Notes: a model not told the origin generated them from the letters alone. 45,231 nt of DNA from Bacteroidales bacterium (GCA_023229135.1 JALNZT010000034.1:1-45231), one strand, 5' to 3'; counted from the first letter of the stretch, positions 15,341 through 24,820 are shown. Numbers and translations are program-made.

Positions 15341-17203
15341 ATGAAAGCCAAAAAGATAAAATTAATGCTGCTTCAACAACGCATTGATGAAATGATAAAT
15401 AAGGCTGTCCAAATGGAGCGGCAACAGCAACATCTTATAAAATCCGTTCATCCAAATCATAGGTCAGGAGCCGTAAACTTGATTCATTACCTTTCGCTAA
15501 GATCGTTTAAATTAGCTGAAGCACAACAGCTTATCTACGAACTTGGCTTCCCCGATATCACCGGCTTCAACGCGCATACTATGTGGAGCTTGCTTAACCT
15601 GAAACAACTGATTGAGTGCTCGGCCGCCAATCACACGAAAAAAGCAACAGACCGCAAAGCTTCGAAAGCGGTTTCACTGACCAGTGCAGCCAAGAATTTA
15701 AGAAAAAACACACGCTCATTATTTGGTAAAAAACCACGGGGACGCCGCACAAGAATCATGGTTACCATGCCTCAACGCACCATCGAAGACGAAAAATATA
15801 TGAGGCGATTGGTTAAGGCAGGGATGGATATTGCAAGAATTAATTGCGCGCATGACGAAGCTGGTGATTGGCGTAAAATGGTAGAAAATATACGAAAAGC
15901 CAACGCGAAATCAGCAAAACCTACACTGGTTTCATTTGATCTGGCAGGGCCAAAAATCAGAACTGGCGCAGTAGTTTCAGGACCTACTGTTGTTCGTATC
16001 AAACCCGGGAAAGATAAACTTGGGACTATTTTTAAGCCGGCAAAGATATGGTTAGCACCTGCTGACCAGCCACCTTCACAAAACGATTACGATGTTCATC
16101 TGCCTGTTGATGAGCTATTTATGAGTTTTTTTAAGAAAGGAGATCGCTTGCTGATAGAGGATGCCAGGGAAAAACTAATTGAAGTGGAGATAATGCGGAA
16201 AAACCGGCTTGGATATGTTGGTCAGTGCAATAACTCGGCTTATGTAACCAGTGGGTCAAAATTGACATTGATTAAAGCAAAAACAGCGAAAAGATCGCAT
16301 GGCCTGATTGGTGAAATAATGCCGTTAAAACAATACCTGACACTTAAAATCGGTGATTTGCTCAGACTGGATAAAGAGCCGATCCTGGGCGAAAATGCTG
16401 TTTTTTCGGAAGCAGGCGAAATGATAAGTCCGGCACATATTTCCTGTACCTATCCCGCTGTTTTTGAGCTTGCTAAAAAAGGTCAGACGGTCTTTTTTGA
16501 TGATGGTAAAATTGAAGCAAAAATAGAAGAACTCACAAACGACTATATGATGCTAAAAATCAAGGGAGCCAAAGATACAGGTAGTAAGCTTGCAGCTGAT
16601 AAGGGGATTAACTTTCCGGAAATTGATATCCATGCTGACGGCCTGACGGAGAAAGATCAAAACGACCTGAAAAATGTAAGCGATCTTGCTGATATCATCA
16701 ACCTGTCGTTCGTGAACCGGTGGCAGGATGTTGAAGCGATTCTCGAACAGTTTAAAGCGCTAAGCATCAGCCCGGGTCTTGTCTTGAAAATTGAAACTGC
16801 CGAAGGCGTCAGAAACCTGCCAGAAATATTGCTTCATGCGATGCGCTATCCCAATCTTGGTCTTATGATTGCAAGAGGAGACCTTGCTGTTGAAACAGGT
16901 TGGAAAGGCTTTTATCATACACAGGAAGAAATCATCAGACTATGCGAAGCGGCTTATATTCCAGCAATATGGGCTACGCAGGTTTTAGAAAGCCTGTCGA
17001 AAAAAAATATACCTACCAGAGCAGAAATCATTGATGCTGCCTCAGCACAAAAGTTAGAAGCCATTATGCTCAACAAAGGAAATTATGTGCATTCTACCAT
17101 CAGGTTGCTGAACCAGATGCTTCGCAAAAGCCAGTATCGCCAGAAATATAAAGAGATTGGTTTAAAACCCATCGATATCGTAGAAGATTTAAAACCTGTA
17201 TAA
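15341..17203 (+). CDS. Pyruvate kinase-like protein, Lys117 (K+-independent) type
   Basis: 620 residues, longer than ordinary pyruvate kinase (about 470). Residues 1-140 are a basic extension. The core shows MDIARINCAHD, SFDLAGPKIRTG, KGINFPEIDI, SFVNRWQDV, KIETAEGV (catalytic Lys near 483), ARGDLAVE (metal site) and WATQVLES. A large insertion (about 216-440) replaces the usual B domain, and the C-terminal regulatory domain is missing. In FDLAGPK the positions equal to rabbit Thr113 and Glu117 are Leu and Lys, and Ser77 is Ala. From the literature, Lys117 marks K+-independent enzymes. Catalytic residues are retained, so phosphoenolpyruvate/ADP chemistry is plausible. It sits 21 bp after the HD-effector gene and 1 bp before the next start. 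Confidence 0.82.
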   Translation: MKAKKIKLMLLQQRIDEMINKAVQMERQQQHLIKSVHPNHRSGAVNLIHYLSLRSFKLAEAQQLIYELGFPDITGFNAHTMWSLLNLKQLIECSAANHTKKATDRKASKAVSLTSAAKNLRKNTRSLFGKKPRGRRTRIMVTMPQRTIEDEKYMRRLVKAGMDIARINCAHDEAGDWRKMVENIRKANAKSAKPTLVSFDLAGPKIRTGAVVSGPTVVRIKPGKDKLGTIFKPAKIWLAPADQPPSQNDYDVHLPVDELFMSFFKKGDRLLIEDAREKLIEVEIMRKNRLGYVGQCNNSAYVTSGSKLTLIKAKTAKRSHGLIGEIMPLKQYLTLKIGDLLRLDKEPILGENAVFSEAGEMISPAHISCTYPAVFELAKKGQTVFFDDGKIEAKIEELTNDYMMLKIKGAKDTGSKLAADKGINFPEIDIHADGLTEKDQNDLKNVSDLADIINLSFVNRWQDVEAILEQFKALSISPGLVLKIETAEGVRNLPEILLHAMRYPNLGLMIARGDLAVETGWKGFYHTQEEIIRLCEAAYIPAIWATQVLESLSKKNIPTRAEIIDAASAQKLEAIMLNKGNYVHSTIRLLNQMLRKSQYRQKYKEIGLKPIDIVEDLKPV

Positions 17204-17204
17204 A

Positions 17205-18203
17205 ATGAGCTGGTTTAACGACTATAATTATTTTGGTGTTAGCCGACAATTCGGAATGCTTTTGATGGTATTTATCCCGGCCATATTGCTACTTAACGCC
17301 TGCACTCCAGAACCTGCTCCGCTAACTATAAATGAAATAAACAATTTTCCTTATAAACTGAGCAGACCCGACAAGGGGTTTGAGCTTCCTGCAGAGCTGG
17401 AGGAGATATCAGGCCTTGCGTTTGACGACATTAACAACCGACTGATTGCCGTGCAGGATGAGCTGGGCATTTTGTTTTTTATAAATCCGGATAGCGGAAG
17501 CGTCATTGAGAAAGTAAAATTTGGAAAACCAGGTGATTACGAAGGAATTGCTTGGGTTAATGATACCGTATTTGTTGTCAGATCAGATGGCCGTATTTAT
17601 AGTGTCGCGAATTACGATAAGCCTTCAATATCAACTACCACCTTTAAAACACCGCTCAGCGCTAAAAATGATGTGGAAGGACTGGCTTATGATGCCACCA
17701 AAAGGAAGTTGCTACTGTTAAATAAACGTGATCCCTCGTTGAAAAAGAAGAATCAATTTAAAGGTAAAAGAGCGGTTTATGAATTTGATCTTGGCAGCAA
17801 AACATTAACTGATGAGCCTGCCTTATTAATTGATATTGAGCAGTTAAAAGCAGCTATTGAAAAAGAATACTTCACGAAACTTGCTACCAGAATTGGTCGC
17901 TTTCTCAGGCTCTATGATGAAGTTTCAGACTTTATGCCATCGGCTATAGCAATACATCCTATTACAAAGGATCATTATATCCTGGCCCACATCGGCAAAT
18001 TGCTTGTTGTTTACGACAGTAGCTATCAGCTTAAATACATTAAAAAGCTTGACCCAACTTTATTCAGGCAGCCCGAAGGCATGGCTTTTTCTGAAAATGC
18101 TGATTTATTTATCGCCAACGAAGCAAGAGGCGGAAGGGCAAAACTACTGAGATTTAATTTTGTATCTGCGATGCATCTTGCTGAAGATGAAAACAATAAA
18201 TAG
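17205..18203 (+). CDS. SdiA-regulated-like lipoprotein (beta-propeller)
   Basis: 332 residues. The N-terminal hydrophobic segment ends in lipobox LLNAC (C33); the second ATG at 17256 gives a more ordinary signal peptide and may be the real start. The body has SdiA-regulated (PF06977) features: ELEEISGLAFDDINNRLIAVQDELG, KPGDYEGIAWVNDTVFVVRSDGRIYSV, NDVEGLAYDATKRKLLLLNK, PSAIAIHPITKDHYILAH, and FRQPEGMAFSENADLFIANEA. It is probably a periplasmic propeller of unknown ligand; relatives have phytase-like folds. It starts 1 bp after the kinase stop and ends 2 bp before the next ATG, so it is firmly part of the operon. Confidence 0.82.
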   Translation: MSWFNDYNYFGVSRQFGMLLMVFIPAILLLNACTPEPAPLTINEINNFPYKLSRPDKGFELPAELEEISGLAFDDINNRLIAVQDELGILFFINPDSGSVIEKVKFGKPGDYEGIAWVNDTVFVVRSDGRIYSVANYDKPSISTTTFKTPLSAKNDVEGLAYDATKRKLLLLNKRDPSLKKKNQFKGKRAVYEFDLGSKTLTDEPALLIDIEQLKAAIEKEYFTKLATRIGRFLRLYDEVSDFMPSAIAIHPITKDHYILAHIGKLLVVYDSSYQLKYIKKLDPTLFRQPEGMAFSENADLFIANEARGGRAKLLRFNFVSAMHLAEDENNK

Positions 18204-18205
18204 CT

Positions 18206-21200
18206 ATGCTTTTAAGAAAAATCAAAATAGGAATAGTTTTAACAGCCATCTTGCTCTTCGGACAGATGTTTAGGTCAGCAACGGCTTTCGGTCAAAACAA
18301 CAAGCCGGAGGAAGTTTTGGAATATGAGCTGTTTTTAATCGGAGATGCCCGAAGATTAGGCAACTTTCCTGAATTGAAAGACATGCTAAAAACCCAGCTC
18401 GACAATGCTTCTGCCAAAAGTGCGGCAGTGTTCTTGGGGGATAATGCACATCCGGCCGGGCTGCCTGATTCGGCCTCGAAAGACTGGGAAATTGCGCACC
18501 AAAGTTTATTAGATCAGTTTGATCTGTTGAGAGATTATAAAGGACGCTTTGTTTTTATCCCTGGAAATCACGATTGGGGAAATCAAAAAAAAGATGGCCT
18601 GAGCCGAATCCTGAATCAACAACAACTTATTGAGCAACAGTTTGATGATTCCTTACACTTTTTGCCTGAAAATGGCACGCCCGGACCAGTGCTTTTGCAG
18701 CTTAGCAACCAAATAGCTTTGATCATTATCGACACGCATTGGTGGTTTTTTCCACACCAGAAAAACGGGAATACTTCTTACGAGCTATTTTTAGATTCCT
18801 TGCAAAATATACTGGTCAACAGCGATAATAAACACCTTGTTGTAGCAGCTCATAACCCGCTATATAGCGATGGCATTCATGGTGGACGTCTTCCTTTGGC
18901 TGCTAACTTATTTCCTTTGAGAGAGAAATTTCCCGGATGGTATATCCCTTTGCCCGGCTTTATTTATACCGGTTACCGCAAATATATTGGTGCGGTGGGC
19001 GATATGGCGCATCCAAAGTATAAAGAATTAAAAACTAATTTATTAAGTGTGTTGCGTAATTATCCAAACCTGGTATATGCTTCGGGCCACGATCACAACC
19101 TGCAATATGGATTTATAGACAGCTTGCATCTTATCGTTAGCGGATCGGCCGGTGGTGCGCAATATGTGGCTAAAAAAGGCATGATGGATTTTGCAAAGGC
19201 TGTGCCTGGTTTTAGCAAGTTAGAGTTTATGACAAACGGAGTGGTTTATATGAGTTTTATCGCGCCAAAAGCATACACCAAAGCAGGAGCAAATGCTGAT
19301 AGTGCGAATATCCTTTTCAGAAAATTGCTTTACACGAAGCAAGTTCATAATGACAATCAAAAAACTTCTGAAACAGCTGTTGTTATTGCTGATTCGCTTG
19401 TGAAAGTCAGTCCGAGAAACGCAGCTTTCGTGGCCGGGACATTCAAGGAGAAGATGTTGGGCAAAAATTATCGTGCCGACTGGATGAGGTCAGTTTCCGT
19501 GCCGGTGTTTGATTATAAAATCGGTGATAAAACGCTTGAAATTCTAAAAATGGGTGGTGGAGCTCAGACTAAATCGCTTCGGCTGAGCACGGATAATGAT
19601 CGACAATATGTGCTGAGGTCGGTGGATAAAGATCCTTCTGGTGTAATCCCGGAAGTACTCAAAGTGGAGTTTGCCGAGGATGTGCTTTTGGATCAAATGT
19701 CGGCTTCGCAACCTTATGCGGCCTTGGCGATACCGCCTTTGGCAAAGGCACTCGGCGTTTATCACACCAATCCTCGAATTGTGTATCTATCAAATGATGA
19801 GCGACTTGGGAAGTATAGAAAATTTATTCCGGAGGGCTTATATCTTTTCGAAGAAAGACCTGCCAACGATAGATCTGAGTTTGAAAATTTCGGTTTCTCA
19901 AAAAAAATAATCAGCACGGATAAAATGTTGGGCAGCTTTTTGAAAAAGCAGAAAAGCCAGATGGATCAACCGCTTTTGCTTAGGTCGAGGTTGCTCGATA
20001 TGCTGATTAGCGACTGGGATCGGCATGAAGACCAGTGGCGATGGGCCAGCTTTAAGCATGACTCAATTACGCTCTATCAGCCTATTCCGAGAGATAGAGA
20101 CATGGCTTTTTACGTGAACGAAGGCTTACTGCCTTTCCTGGCTTCGCTAAATTTTTTATTGCGAAAAAACCAAGGTCTCGACGAGAAAGTGAGAGATATC
20201 AGAGGTTTAAACCTTCAGGCCAGGCACCTAGACAGGCGGTTTTTGAATGAGTTAAACAAGGCAGACTGGCAGGAACAGATTCAGCTGGTTCAAACCAAAA
20301 TAGATGATCAGGTGATTGCCGAGGCGATGGCTGAGCTGAGGCCTTTTGCCGATTCGAACAGTCTCGAATCCATTGAAAGAAAGTTGAAAGCCAGAAGAGA
20401 AAATCTGGATAAAATTGGCGAAAAATACTACGAAATTCTGGCCAGGGAAGTGGATGTGGTGGGCACCAATGATGACGAAAAATTTTTAGTGCATTTTGAC
20501 GGCAAAACAGCGAAAGTAGAAGTAAGATCAAACGAAGCTAAAAGGCAAGGCCTTGTGTTGTACCAGCGTGTATTTGAATATCCCGAAACAAAGTACATCA
20601 ATTTGTATGGATACCAAGGCAAAGACCTGTTTTTGCTTAGCGGAAATCCCGAAAAAACGCCTAAAGTCAGGATAATACCGGGAACAGGAAAAAACAGGAT
20701 AGTCTCGGATTTTACGGACCAAAAACGATCTAAAACCGTGGTTTATACAGGCTCCGGTAAAGATATACTTGAAGGCAAAAACCAGTTCAGAAACATGAAG
20801 GTAAAAGACGAAAAAAAGTATGCCTATCAATATGATGCCTTTGATTACAACACATATATCCCTTATCCAGTCGTAGGCTCAAACGTGGATGATGGTTTCT
20901 TCTTTGGCTTTGGCCTTCACATACAACGCCAAGGGTTTCATAAAGAGCCTTTTAAAAACAAACAAAAATTTGATATTCGGTTTTTAACCTTATCCAACGC
21001 GCTTGATTTTAAATACAAAGGTTTTTTTACAGATGTTTTTCAGGGAACGCACTTGGAGTTGGATTTGGGTGCAAGAGATCACCGATTTACACATAATTTT
21101 TATGGCTTTGGAAACAATACGGAAGCGTTGATTCCCTTGCACGCTTATTATAGGGTTCAGTTGTCGCGGATTTATGCAGCAACATCGGTGGTGAGGTATC

Positions 21201-21895
21201 CCAATCCAAAGCTAAAACTGAGTTTAGGGCCTTATATAGAGAGCCTTGGTCTGAATCCTGCTGCCGGCACAATTATTTCTGATATTAGGGCTGCTACAAC
21301 GGCAGATAGCTTAAAATTGCAAAACACCTATTTGGGTGTAAATTTGGGATTGGCCTGGGCAAACCTGGACAGTGAGCGCTATCCAACACGTGGCATGCAA
21401 TTTAGCATCAAAAACGCCTTGTTCGGAAACCTGACGGGAGAAGAGGGATTGGTGAACCGGCTTTCGGGCGACTTGAGTTTTTTCGTTGATCTAGGCTTGG
21501 GTTTGGATGCTGTGTTGGCCGTGCGGAGCGGTGCATCAGTTACCATGGGCGATTATGCCTTTTACCATGCTAGCACACTGGGTGCCAAACAAAATTTGAG
21601 AGGATACCGTGATATGCGTTTTTCAGGAGATATGGCATTTTATCAGAATACAGAGTTGAGATTCAGGCTGTTTGGCTTAAAAACTTACGCTACAAGCGGC
21701 AGTCTGGGTTTGATAATTTTTAATGACGTGGGCAGGGTGTGGCTTCAAGACGAAAAATCGCATAGGTGGCACGATGGCTATGGCGCCGGAATTTGGGGAT
21801 CGCCATTCAACAGTATGATGTTCTCCTTTCTTTTTGAGCGATCTTCTGAAGAAAAAGCCGGCTTATTTTCTATCAGAACCGGTTTCTTTTTTTAA
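18206..21895 (+). CDS. Phosphoesterase / kinase-like / BamA-like barrel fusion
   Basis: 1229 residues with a signal peptide (cleavage near FGQ, residues 28-30). Residues about 40-350 are a calcineurin-like metallophosphoesterase: IGDARR, FLGDNAHPAG, IPGNHDWG (120-125), VVAAHNPLYSDG, YASGHDHNLQY. Residues about 480-840 hold a segment with protein-kinase-like marks: a loop DMLISDWDRHEDQW near 597-610, similar in shape to the GNxDRHxxN loop of HipA/Fam20/PI3K-like kinases, and PRDRDMAFY near 627, placed like a metal-binding DFG motif. Residues about 870-1229 form a BamA/TamA-type outer-membrane barrel (GFFFGFGLHIQRQGF, TLGAKQNLRGYR, SIRTGFFF). It is likely surface- or periplasm-exposed. The phosphatase call is firm, the barrel likely, the kinase part inferred. 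Confidence 0.85.
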   Translation: MLLRKIKIGIVLTAILLFGQMFRSATAFGQNNKPEEVLEYELFLIGDARRLGNFPELKDMLKTQLDNASAKSAAVFLGDNAHPAGLPDSASKDWEIAHQSLLDQFDLLRDYKGRFVFIPGNHDWGNQKKDGLSRILNQQQLIEQQFDDSLHFLPENGTPGPVLLQLSNQIALIIIDTHWWFFPHQKNGNTSYELFLDSLQNILVNSDNKHLVVAAHNPLYSDGIHGGRLPLAANLFPLREKFPGWYIPLPGFIYTGYRKYIGAVGDMAHPKYKELKTNLLSVLRNYPNLVYASGHDHNLQYGFIDSLHLIVSGSAGGAQYVAKKGMMDFAKAVPGFSKLEFMTNGVVYMSFIAPKAYTKAGANADSANILFRKLLYTKQVHNDNQKTSETAVVIADSLVKVSPRNAAFVAGTFKEKMLGKNYRADWMRSVSVPVFDYKIGDKTLEILKMGGGAQTKSLRLSTDNDRQYVLRSVDKDPSGVIPEVLKVEFAEDVLLDQMSASQPYAALAIPPLAKALGVYHTNPRIVYLSNDERLGKYRKFIPEGLYLFEERPANDRSEFENFGFSKKIISTDKMLGSFLKKQKSQMDQPLLLRSRLLDMLISDWDRHEDQWRWASFKHDSITLYQPIPRDRDMAFYVNEGLLPFLASLNFLLRKNQGLDEKVRDIRGLNLQARHLDRRFLNELNKADWQEQIQLVQTKIDDQVIAEAMAELRPFADSNSLESIERKLKARRENLDKIGEKYYEILAREVDVVGTNDDEKFLVHFDGKTAKVEVRSNEAKRQGLVLYQRVFEYPETKYINLYGYQGKDLFLLSGNPEKTPKVRIIPGTGKNRIVSDFTDQKRSKTVVYTGSGKDILEGKNQFRNMKVKDEKKYAYQYDAFDYNTYIPYPVVGSNVDDGFFFGFGLHIQRQGFHKEPFKNKQKFDIRFLTLSNALDFKYKGFFTDVFQGTHLELDLGARDHRFTHNFYGFGNNTEALIPLHAYYRVQLSRIYAATSVVRYPNPKLKLSLGPYIESLGLNPAAGTIISDIRAATTADSLKLQNTYLGVNLGLAWANLDSERYPTRGMQFSIKNALFGNLTGEEGLVNRLSGDLSFFVDLGLGLDAVLAVRSGASVTMGDYAFYHASTLGAKQNLRGYRDMRFSGDMAFYQNTELRFRLFGLKTYATSGSLGLIIFNDVGRVWLQDEKSHRWHDGYGAGIWGSPFNSMMFSFLFERSSEEKAGLFSIRTGFFF

Positions 21896-21946
21896 AAAAT
21901 AATACAATTCACTAAAAATAAATTTATAAACGTAAACTTTAAAACA

Positions 21947-22384
21947 ATGAGAAATAAGAGGATTAGAAACAGAAAAATACTAAGGATCAGCCTCATGACT
22001 ATAATGGGTATCATCACATCTGTCACTTTATTTTTAACCCTTTCCATTTTCTTCGACTGGTTTGGAATAAGGGAAAAAGAGGGCAATTATGTGCCAATGA
22101 TCGTTTTAGCGAACTTTATCAGCGTGATTTTTTATCTAATTGCATTAGGTGGCTTAGCGGTGTGGAAAACTTGGGTACCCAAAGTATTGTTGGTAAACCT
22201 GATCTTTCTGATTGGAGGTTTTATTGGGCTGTTTTTGCATATTTACCTTGGTGGGCTTTATGAAGAAAAAACGATTGGTGCCATGGTTTTCAGGATAAGC
22301 CTTGCCGCTGTTTTTTGGGGAGCAAGTTTGCTGATAGGCAGGAAACCAAAAACGAAATACAACGAAATTAATAGGGAAAAATAA
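21947..22384 (+). CDS. Small four-helix membrane protein of unknown function
   Basis: 145 residues with a basic start (MRNKRIRNRKILR) and four hydrophobic segments at about 14-37, 50-69, 76-98 and 112-129, ending in a charged tail. No known domain. It is 51 bp after the barrel-fusion gene on the same strand and could be part of the same transcript. Function cannot be inferred. Confidence 0.65.
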   Translation: MRNKRIRNRKILRISLMTIMGIITSVTLFLTLSIFFDWFGIREKEGNYVPMIVLANFISVIFYLIALGGLAVWKTWVPKVLLVNLIFLIGGFIGLFLHIYLGGLYEEKTIGAMVFRISLAAVFWGASLLIGRKPKTKYNEINREK

Positions 22385-22505
22385 CCGGACAGCTCGATTT
22401 CAATAACACCTTATCAATTGAACATTAAAACCTTAGACTATGTGAGATTTTTTACCCGCAGCGATATTAAAATAAATACAAATTGGTAAACTAAAATTCA
22501 ATAGT

Positions 22506-23060
22506 ATGAAACTAAATAAAAAGATGATACTGGATGCTGCCGGAAAAATAATTGATAATAGCAGTATTAGTGAGCTGGATTGCGAACGTTTGTCAAGTGA
22601 ACTTCGGATTGAGCTTTCTGAGGTAAAGGCTTATTTCCCGGATAAAAACGCAATAATATTATTTATGCTCAGGCAGCTCCATGAAGAAATCACAGAAATA
22701 ATTCAAGACGAAAAGGAACAGCATCAAACGCCTACACAGGCATTTAACCGCATGTTTATAGGTTTAGATTATTTGTTTGAAGCCAAGTCGTATTATTTGC
22801 CGGTGATTTTTTATGCCGAGACAAAAAACAGTCAAGAGGAGAATAGGATTGCCCTGGATCAAGTTAAACTGGCAGCTCAAAAGGCATTGGAGCTAATCAT
22901 CGAGCGCGGAAAAGAATCGAAAGATTTTAAGATAAGGCAGGCCTCAGAAGCTTTAGTAGAAAATATTCTGAGCAGTTTCAGGAGTTTTGTGGCCGAAAAG
23001 CAAGTTGATCGAAAGATCAGGGAAGCCTTTGACCGCCTGAAGACAAATCTGAAAAACTAA
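22506..23060 (+). CDS. TetR-like transcriptional regulator
   Basis: 184 residues. The N-terminus fits a divergent TetR helix-turn-helix: MILDAAGKIIDNSSISELDCERLSSELRIELSEVKAYFPDKNAIILFML, with LSEVKAYFPDK as the recognition helix. The rest is helical and would be the ligand and dimer domain. It shares little with the TetR at 10573. The 121-bp gap upstream shows no GTTAGT-type palindrome, so it probably recognises another site. The following DUF2141 gene is 40 bp away and may be co-transcribed. Confidence 0.75.
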   Translation: MKLNKKMILDAAGKIIDNSSISELDCERLSSELRIELSEVKAYFPDKNAIILFMLRQLHEEITEIIQDEKEQHQTPTQAFNRMFIGLDYLFEAKSYYLPVIFYAETKNSQEENRIALDQVKLAAQKALELIIERGKESKDFKIRQASEALVENILSSFRSFVAEKQVDRKIREAFDRLKTNLKN

Positions 23061-23100
23061 TAGGGATGCCATTTCCTATAAATTTTAATTAGCAAGTCCT

Positions 23101-23535
23101 ATGAATTTAATAATGAGTGTTTTGCTGCTTTTTTGCGGCTTTTCAACAGTTCCTGTTCCTGATCATACCTTGTCCATTGAGGTAGTAAACTTTAAAAATA
23201 CCAACGGCCAGCTGATTCTGCTGCTCTACAATACAGTCGATGGATTTAAAGATGAAAGCTTGACCGAGTTTTACCGAAAACAAATCGTTGATATTGATTC
23301 TAAAGATGGTGTATTGGTGAGTTTTGAAAACCTGCCGTCCGGCCAATATGCTGTTAAACTAATCCATGATGAAAACGCGGACGGGAAAATGAACCGCCTG
23401 TTTTTAAAACCTAAAGAAGGTGTTGGTGTTTCAAATTTTGAAACGATTAGCTTGACGAACAGGCCCAATTTTCAAAAAGCTGCCTTTGAAGTGAATGGAG
23501 ATAGGATACTAAAAATCAGTTTGATTTATCTTTAA
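23101..23535 (+). CDS. DUF2141 family secreted protein
   Basis: 144 residues. A hydrophobic N-terminus (LIMSVLLLFCGFST) acts as signal peptide. The body shows the DUF2141 (PF09912) core: NTNGQLILLLYNTVDGF, LPSGQYAVKLIHDENADGKMNRLF, PKEGVGVSNFE. The DENxDGKM stretch resembles a calcium-binding loop. These proteins are periplasmic or surface beta-sandwich proteins of unknown role. It lies downstream of the TetR-like gene on the same strand. Confidence 0.85.
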   Translation: MNLIMSVLLLFCGFSTVPVPDHTLSIEVVNFKNTNGQLILLLYNTVDGFKDESLTEFYRKQIVDIDSKDGVLVSFENLPSGQYAVKLIHDENADGKMNRLFLKPKEGVGVSNFETISLTNRPNFQKAAFEVNGDRILKISLIYL

Positions 23536-23629
23536 GGCGTTGTGCAGTTCCGCAGAAGCGGTTCGACGAGTTTACCACAAGTACTTTTCGCAGGCAAATC
23601 TGCGCCAGCTTGCGCACAAGCCACTGAGA

Positions 23630-24220
23630 TTATCGAGTACCCAAAACCGGCGCATCCGGACGGTTCCCGGCCAAATAATCATTCAGCTGATCCAGCTCTT
23701 CAAGATAAGCTTTTACAGCCGGCCAATCCGGTTTGCTTGGCGCAATAACCTCTTCCAGAATACGTTTCCGATCGTTGTGTAAAAACCCGGTAAGCTGTGA
23801 TTTTTGTTCTGCCGAATAAAAGGTGTTGGCCTCGATATCAGCGATTTCCATGTTAAACGCTTCTTCACTCTTGAGATCAGCCTCTTGCTCCATAGCATTT
23901 TGTGCAATTAAAATGCGTTCGTTCACGTTTTCATATTCTTCAATAACCCATCCCCGGCCCTCTATTAAGTCTTTGCGTTTTTGATAAAATGCCTGGATGA
24001 CATTCTCATATTCATTCGCACGTGCCTCCATTCCTTTTTGTAGTTTATATTCAGCGATGCGTGTTGCTATGAAATCCCGAACCTTTTCTTTGGTCAGCGG
24101 AGCTGAGATAGCTTGGTTTTGAGGTCTATAAAGAATAGTTGTTGTCTTTGCTTCGATTTTCTGAGAAGAAAGAAACCCAAATAAAATAAAAATAAAACAA
24201 ATTGATTTTCTGAAATTCAT
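23630..24220 (-). CDS. Secreted helical protein of unknown function
   Basis: 196 residues with a clear signal peptide (MNFRKSICFIFILFGFLSSQKIEAK). The mature part is charged and strongly helical (RDFIATRIAEYKLQKGMEARANEYENVIQAFYQKRKD) with likely coiled-coil character. No family was recognised. It is convergent with the DUF2141 gene; the 94 bp between them hold a small CCGC-AGAA-GCGG hairpin but no clear terminator. Confidence 0.6.
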   Translation of the reverse strand: MNFRKSICFIFILFGFLSSQKIEAKTTTILYRPQNQAISAPLTKEKVRDFIATRIAEYKLQKGMEARANEYENVIQAFYQKRKDLIEGRGWVIEEYENVNERILIAQNAMEQEADLKSEEAFNMEIADIEANTFYSAEQKSQLTGFLHNDRKRILEEVIAPSKPDWPAVKAYLEELDQLNDYLAGNRPDAPVLGTR

Positions 24221-24486
24221 GATACTACTTATTTATCCAACAAAACTACATTAAAAAATATTAGGGAGATTTTTCTATAATTTTGAGAAAGCCAATTCTG
24301 AAATGAGTTGTGTTAAAACCTTGAAGATCAATTTGATTTGTCTATAATACACGTTTTGATTGCATAAATAGCCTTTAGCTAAATCTCTTTGTTTGAAATG
24401 TCACTCATCGCTTCACTTTCCGGCAAGTGCGAAATTATGAATGACAGTTTCTTAATTTCTTTACGGAACAACAATTACGAATCGAT

Positions 24487-24735
24487 TTAGGATTTATCGT
24501 TGTCTTTCAGTATTTTTTGCAGAATCTCCTCTTCTAAATTTCGTTGTAGTTCTTCATATTCTGCAATCTCCGCACTATTTTTGGTTGATTCCTTTTTTAT
24601 TTCCAGCACCATGGCTGCGCATAAAATGTAATCTGAACAGAGATCCCGGAAGTTTTCATCTGATTGGAACAGAAAATCAATCTTTTCTTCAAAATCTGGA
24701 AATACCCTAACAATAGAAATTATATTTTTATCCAT
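24487..24735 (-). CDS. Small conserved-looking protein of unknown function
   Basis: 82 acidic residues without signal peptide. The core DFEEKIDFLFQSDENFRDLCSDYILC followed by a Glu/Lys-rich helix suggests a small helical cytosolic protein. A promoter fits well: -7 box TACATTTG (24764-24771, minus strand) with the 30-bp regulatory element A 19 bp upstream of it, placing the gene under the same control as the sulfatase and DUF1254 genes. That architecture is the best evidence that the gene is real. Function unknown. Confidence 0.65.
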   Translation of the reverse strand: MDKNIISIVRVFPDFEEKIDFLFQSDENFRDLCSDYILCAAMVLEIKKESTKNSAEIAEYEELQRNLEEEILQKILKDNDKS

Positions 24736-24763
24736 CAGACGTCAGTCGTATTATTTATTGAGG

Positions 24764-24820
24764 CAAATGTATATCAGACTGCCCAACACTGTAAGTGTTA
24801 CACGGTTACTTAACGGTTAA
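24764..24820 (-). promoter_or_regulatory. Element A: 30-bp regulatory site plus -7 box
   Basis: The 30-bp element occupies 24791-24820. Read on the minus strand it starts TTAACCGTTAAGTAACCGTG and contains the direct repeat TAACCGT-TAAG-TAACCGT followed by TAACACT. A spacer of exactly 19 bp leads to TACATTTG (24764-24771), a perfect TAnnTTTG. It points at the gene 24487-24735. Over 30 bp it is identical, in inverted orientation, to element D. Confidence 0.75.
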
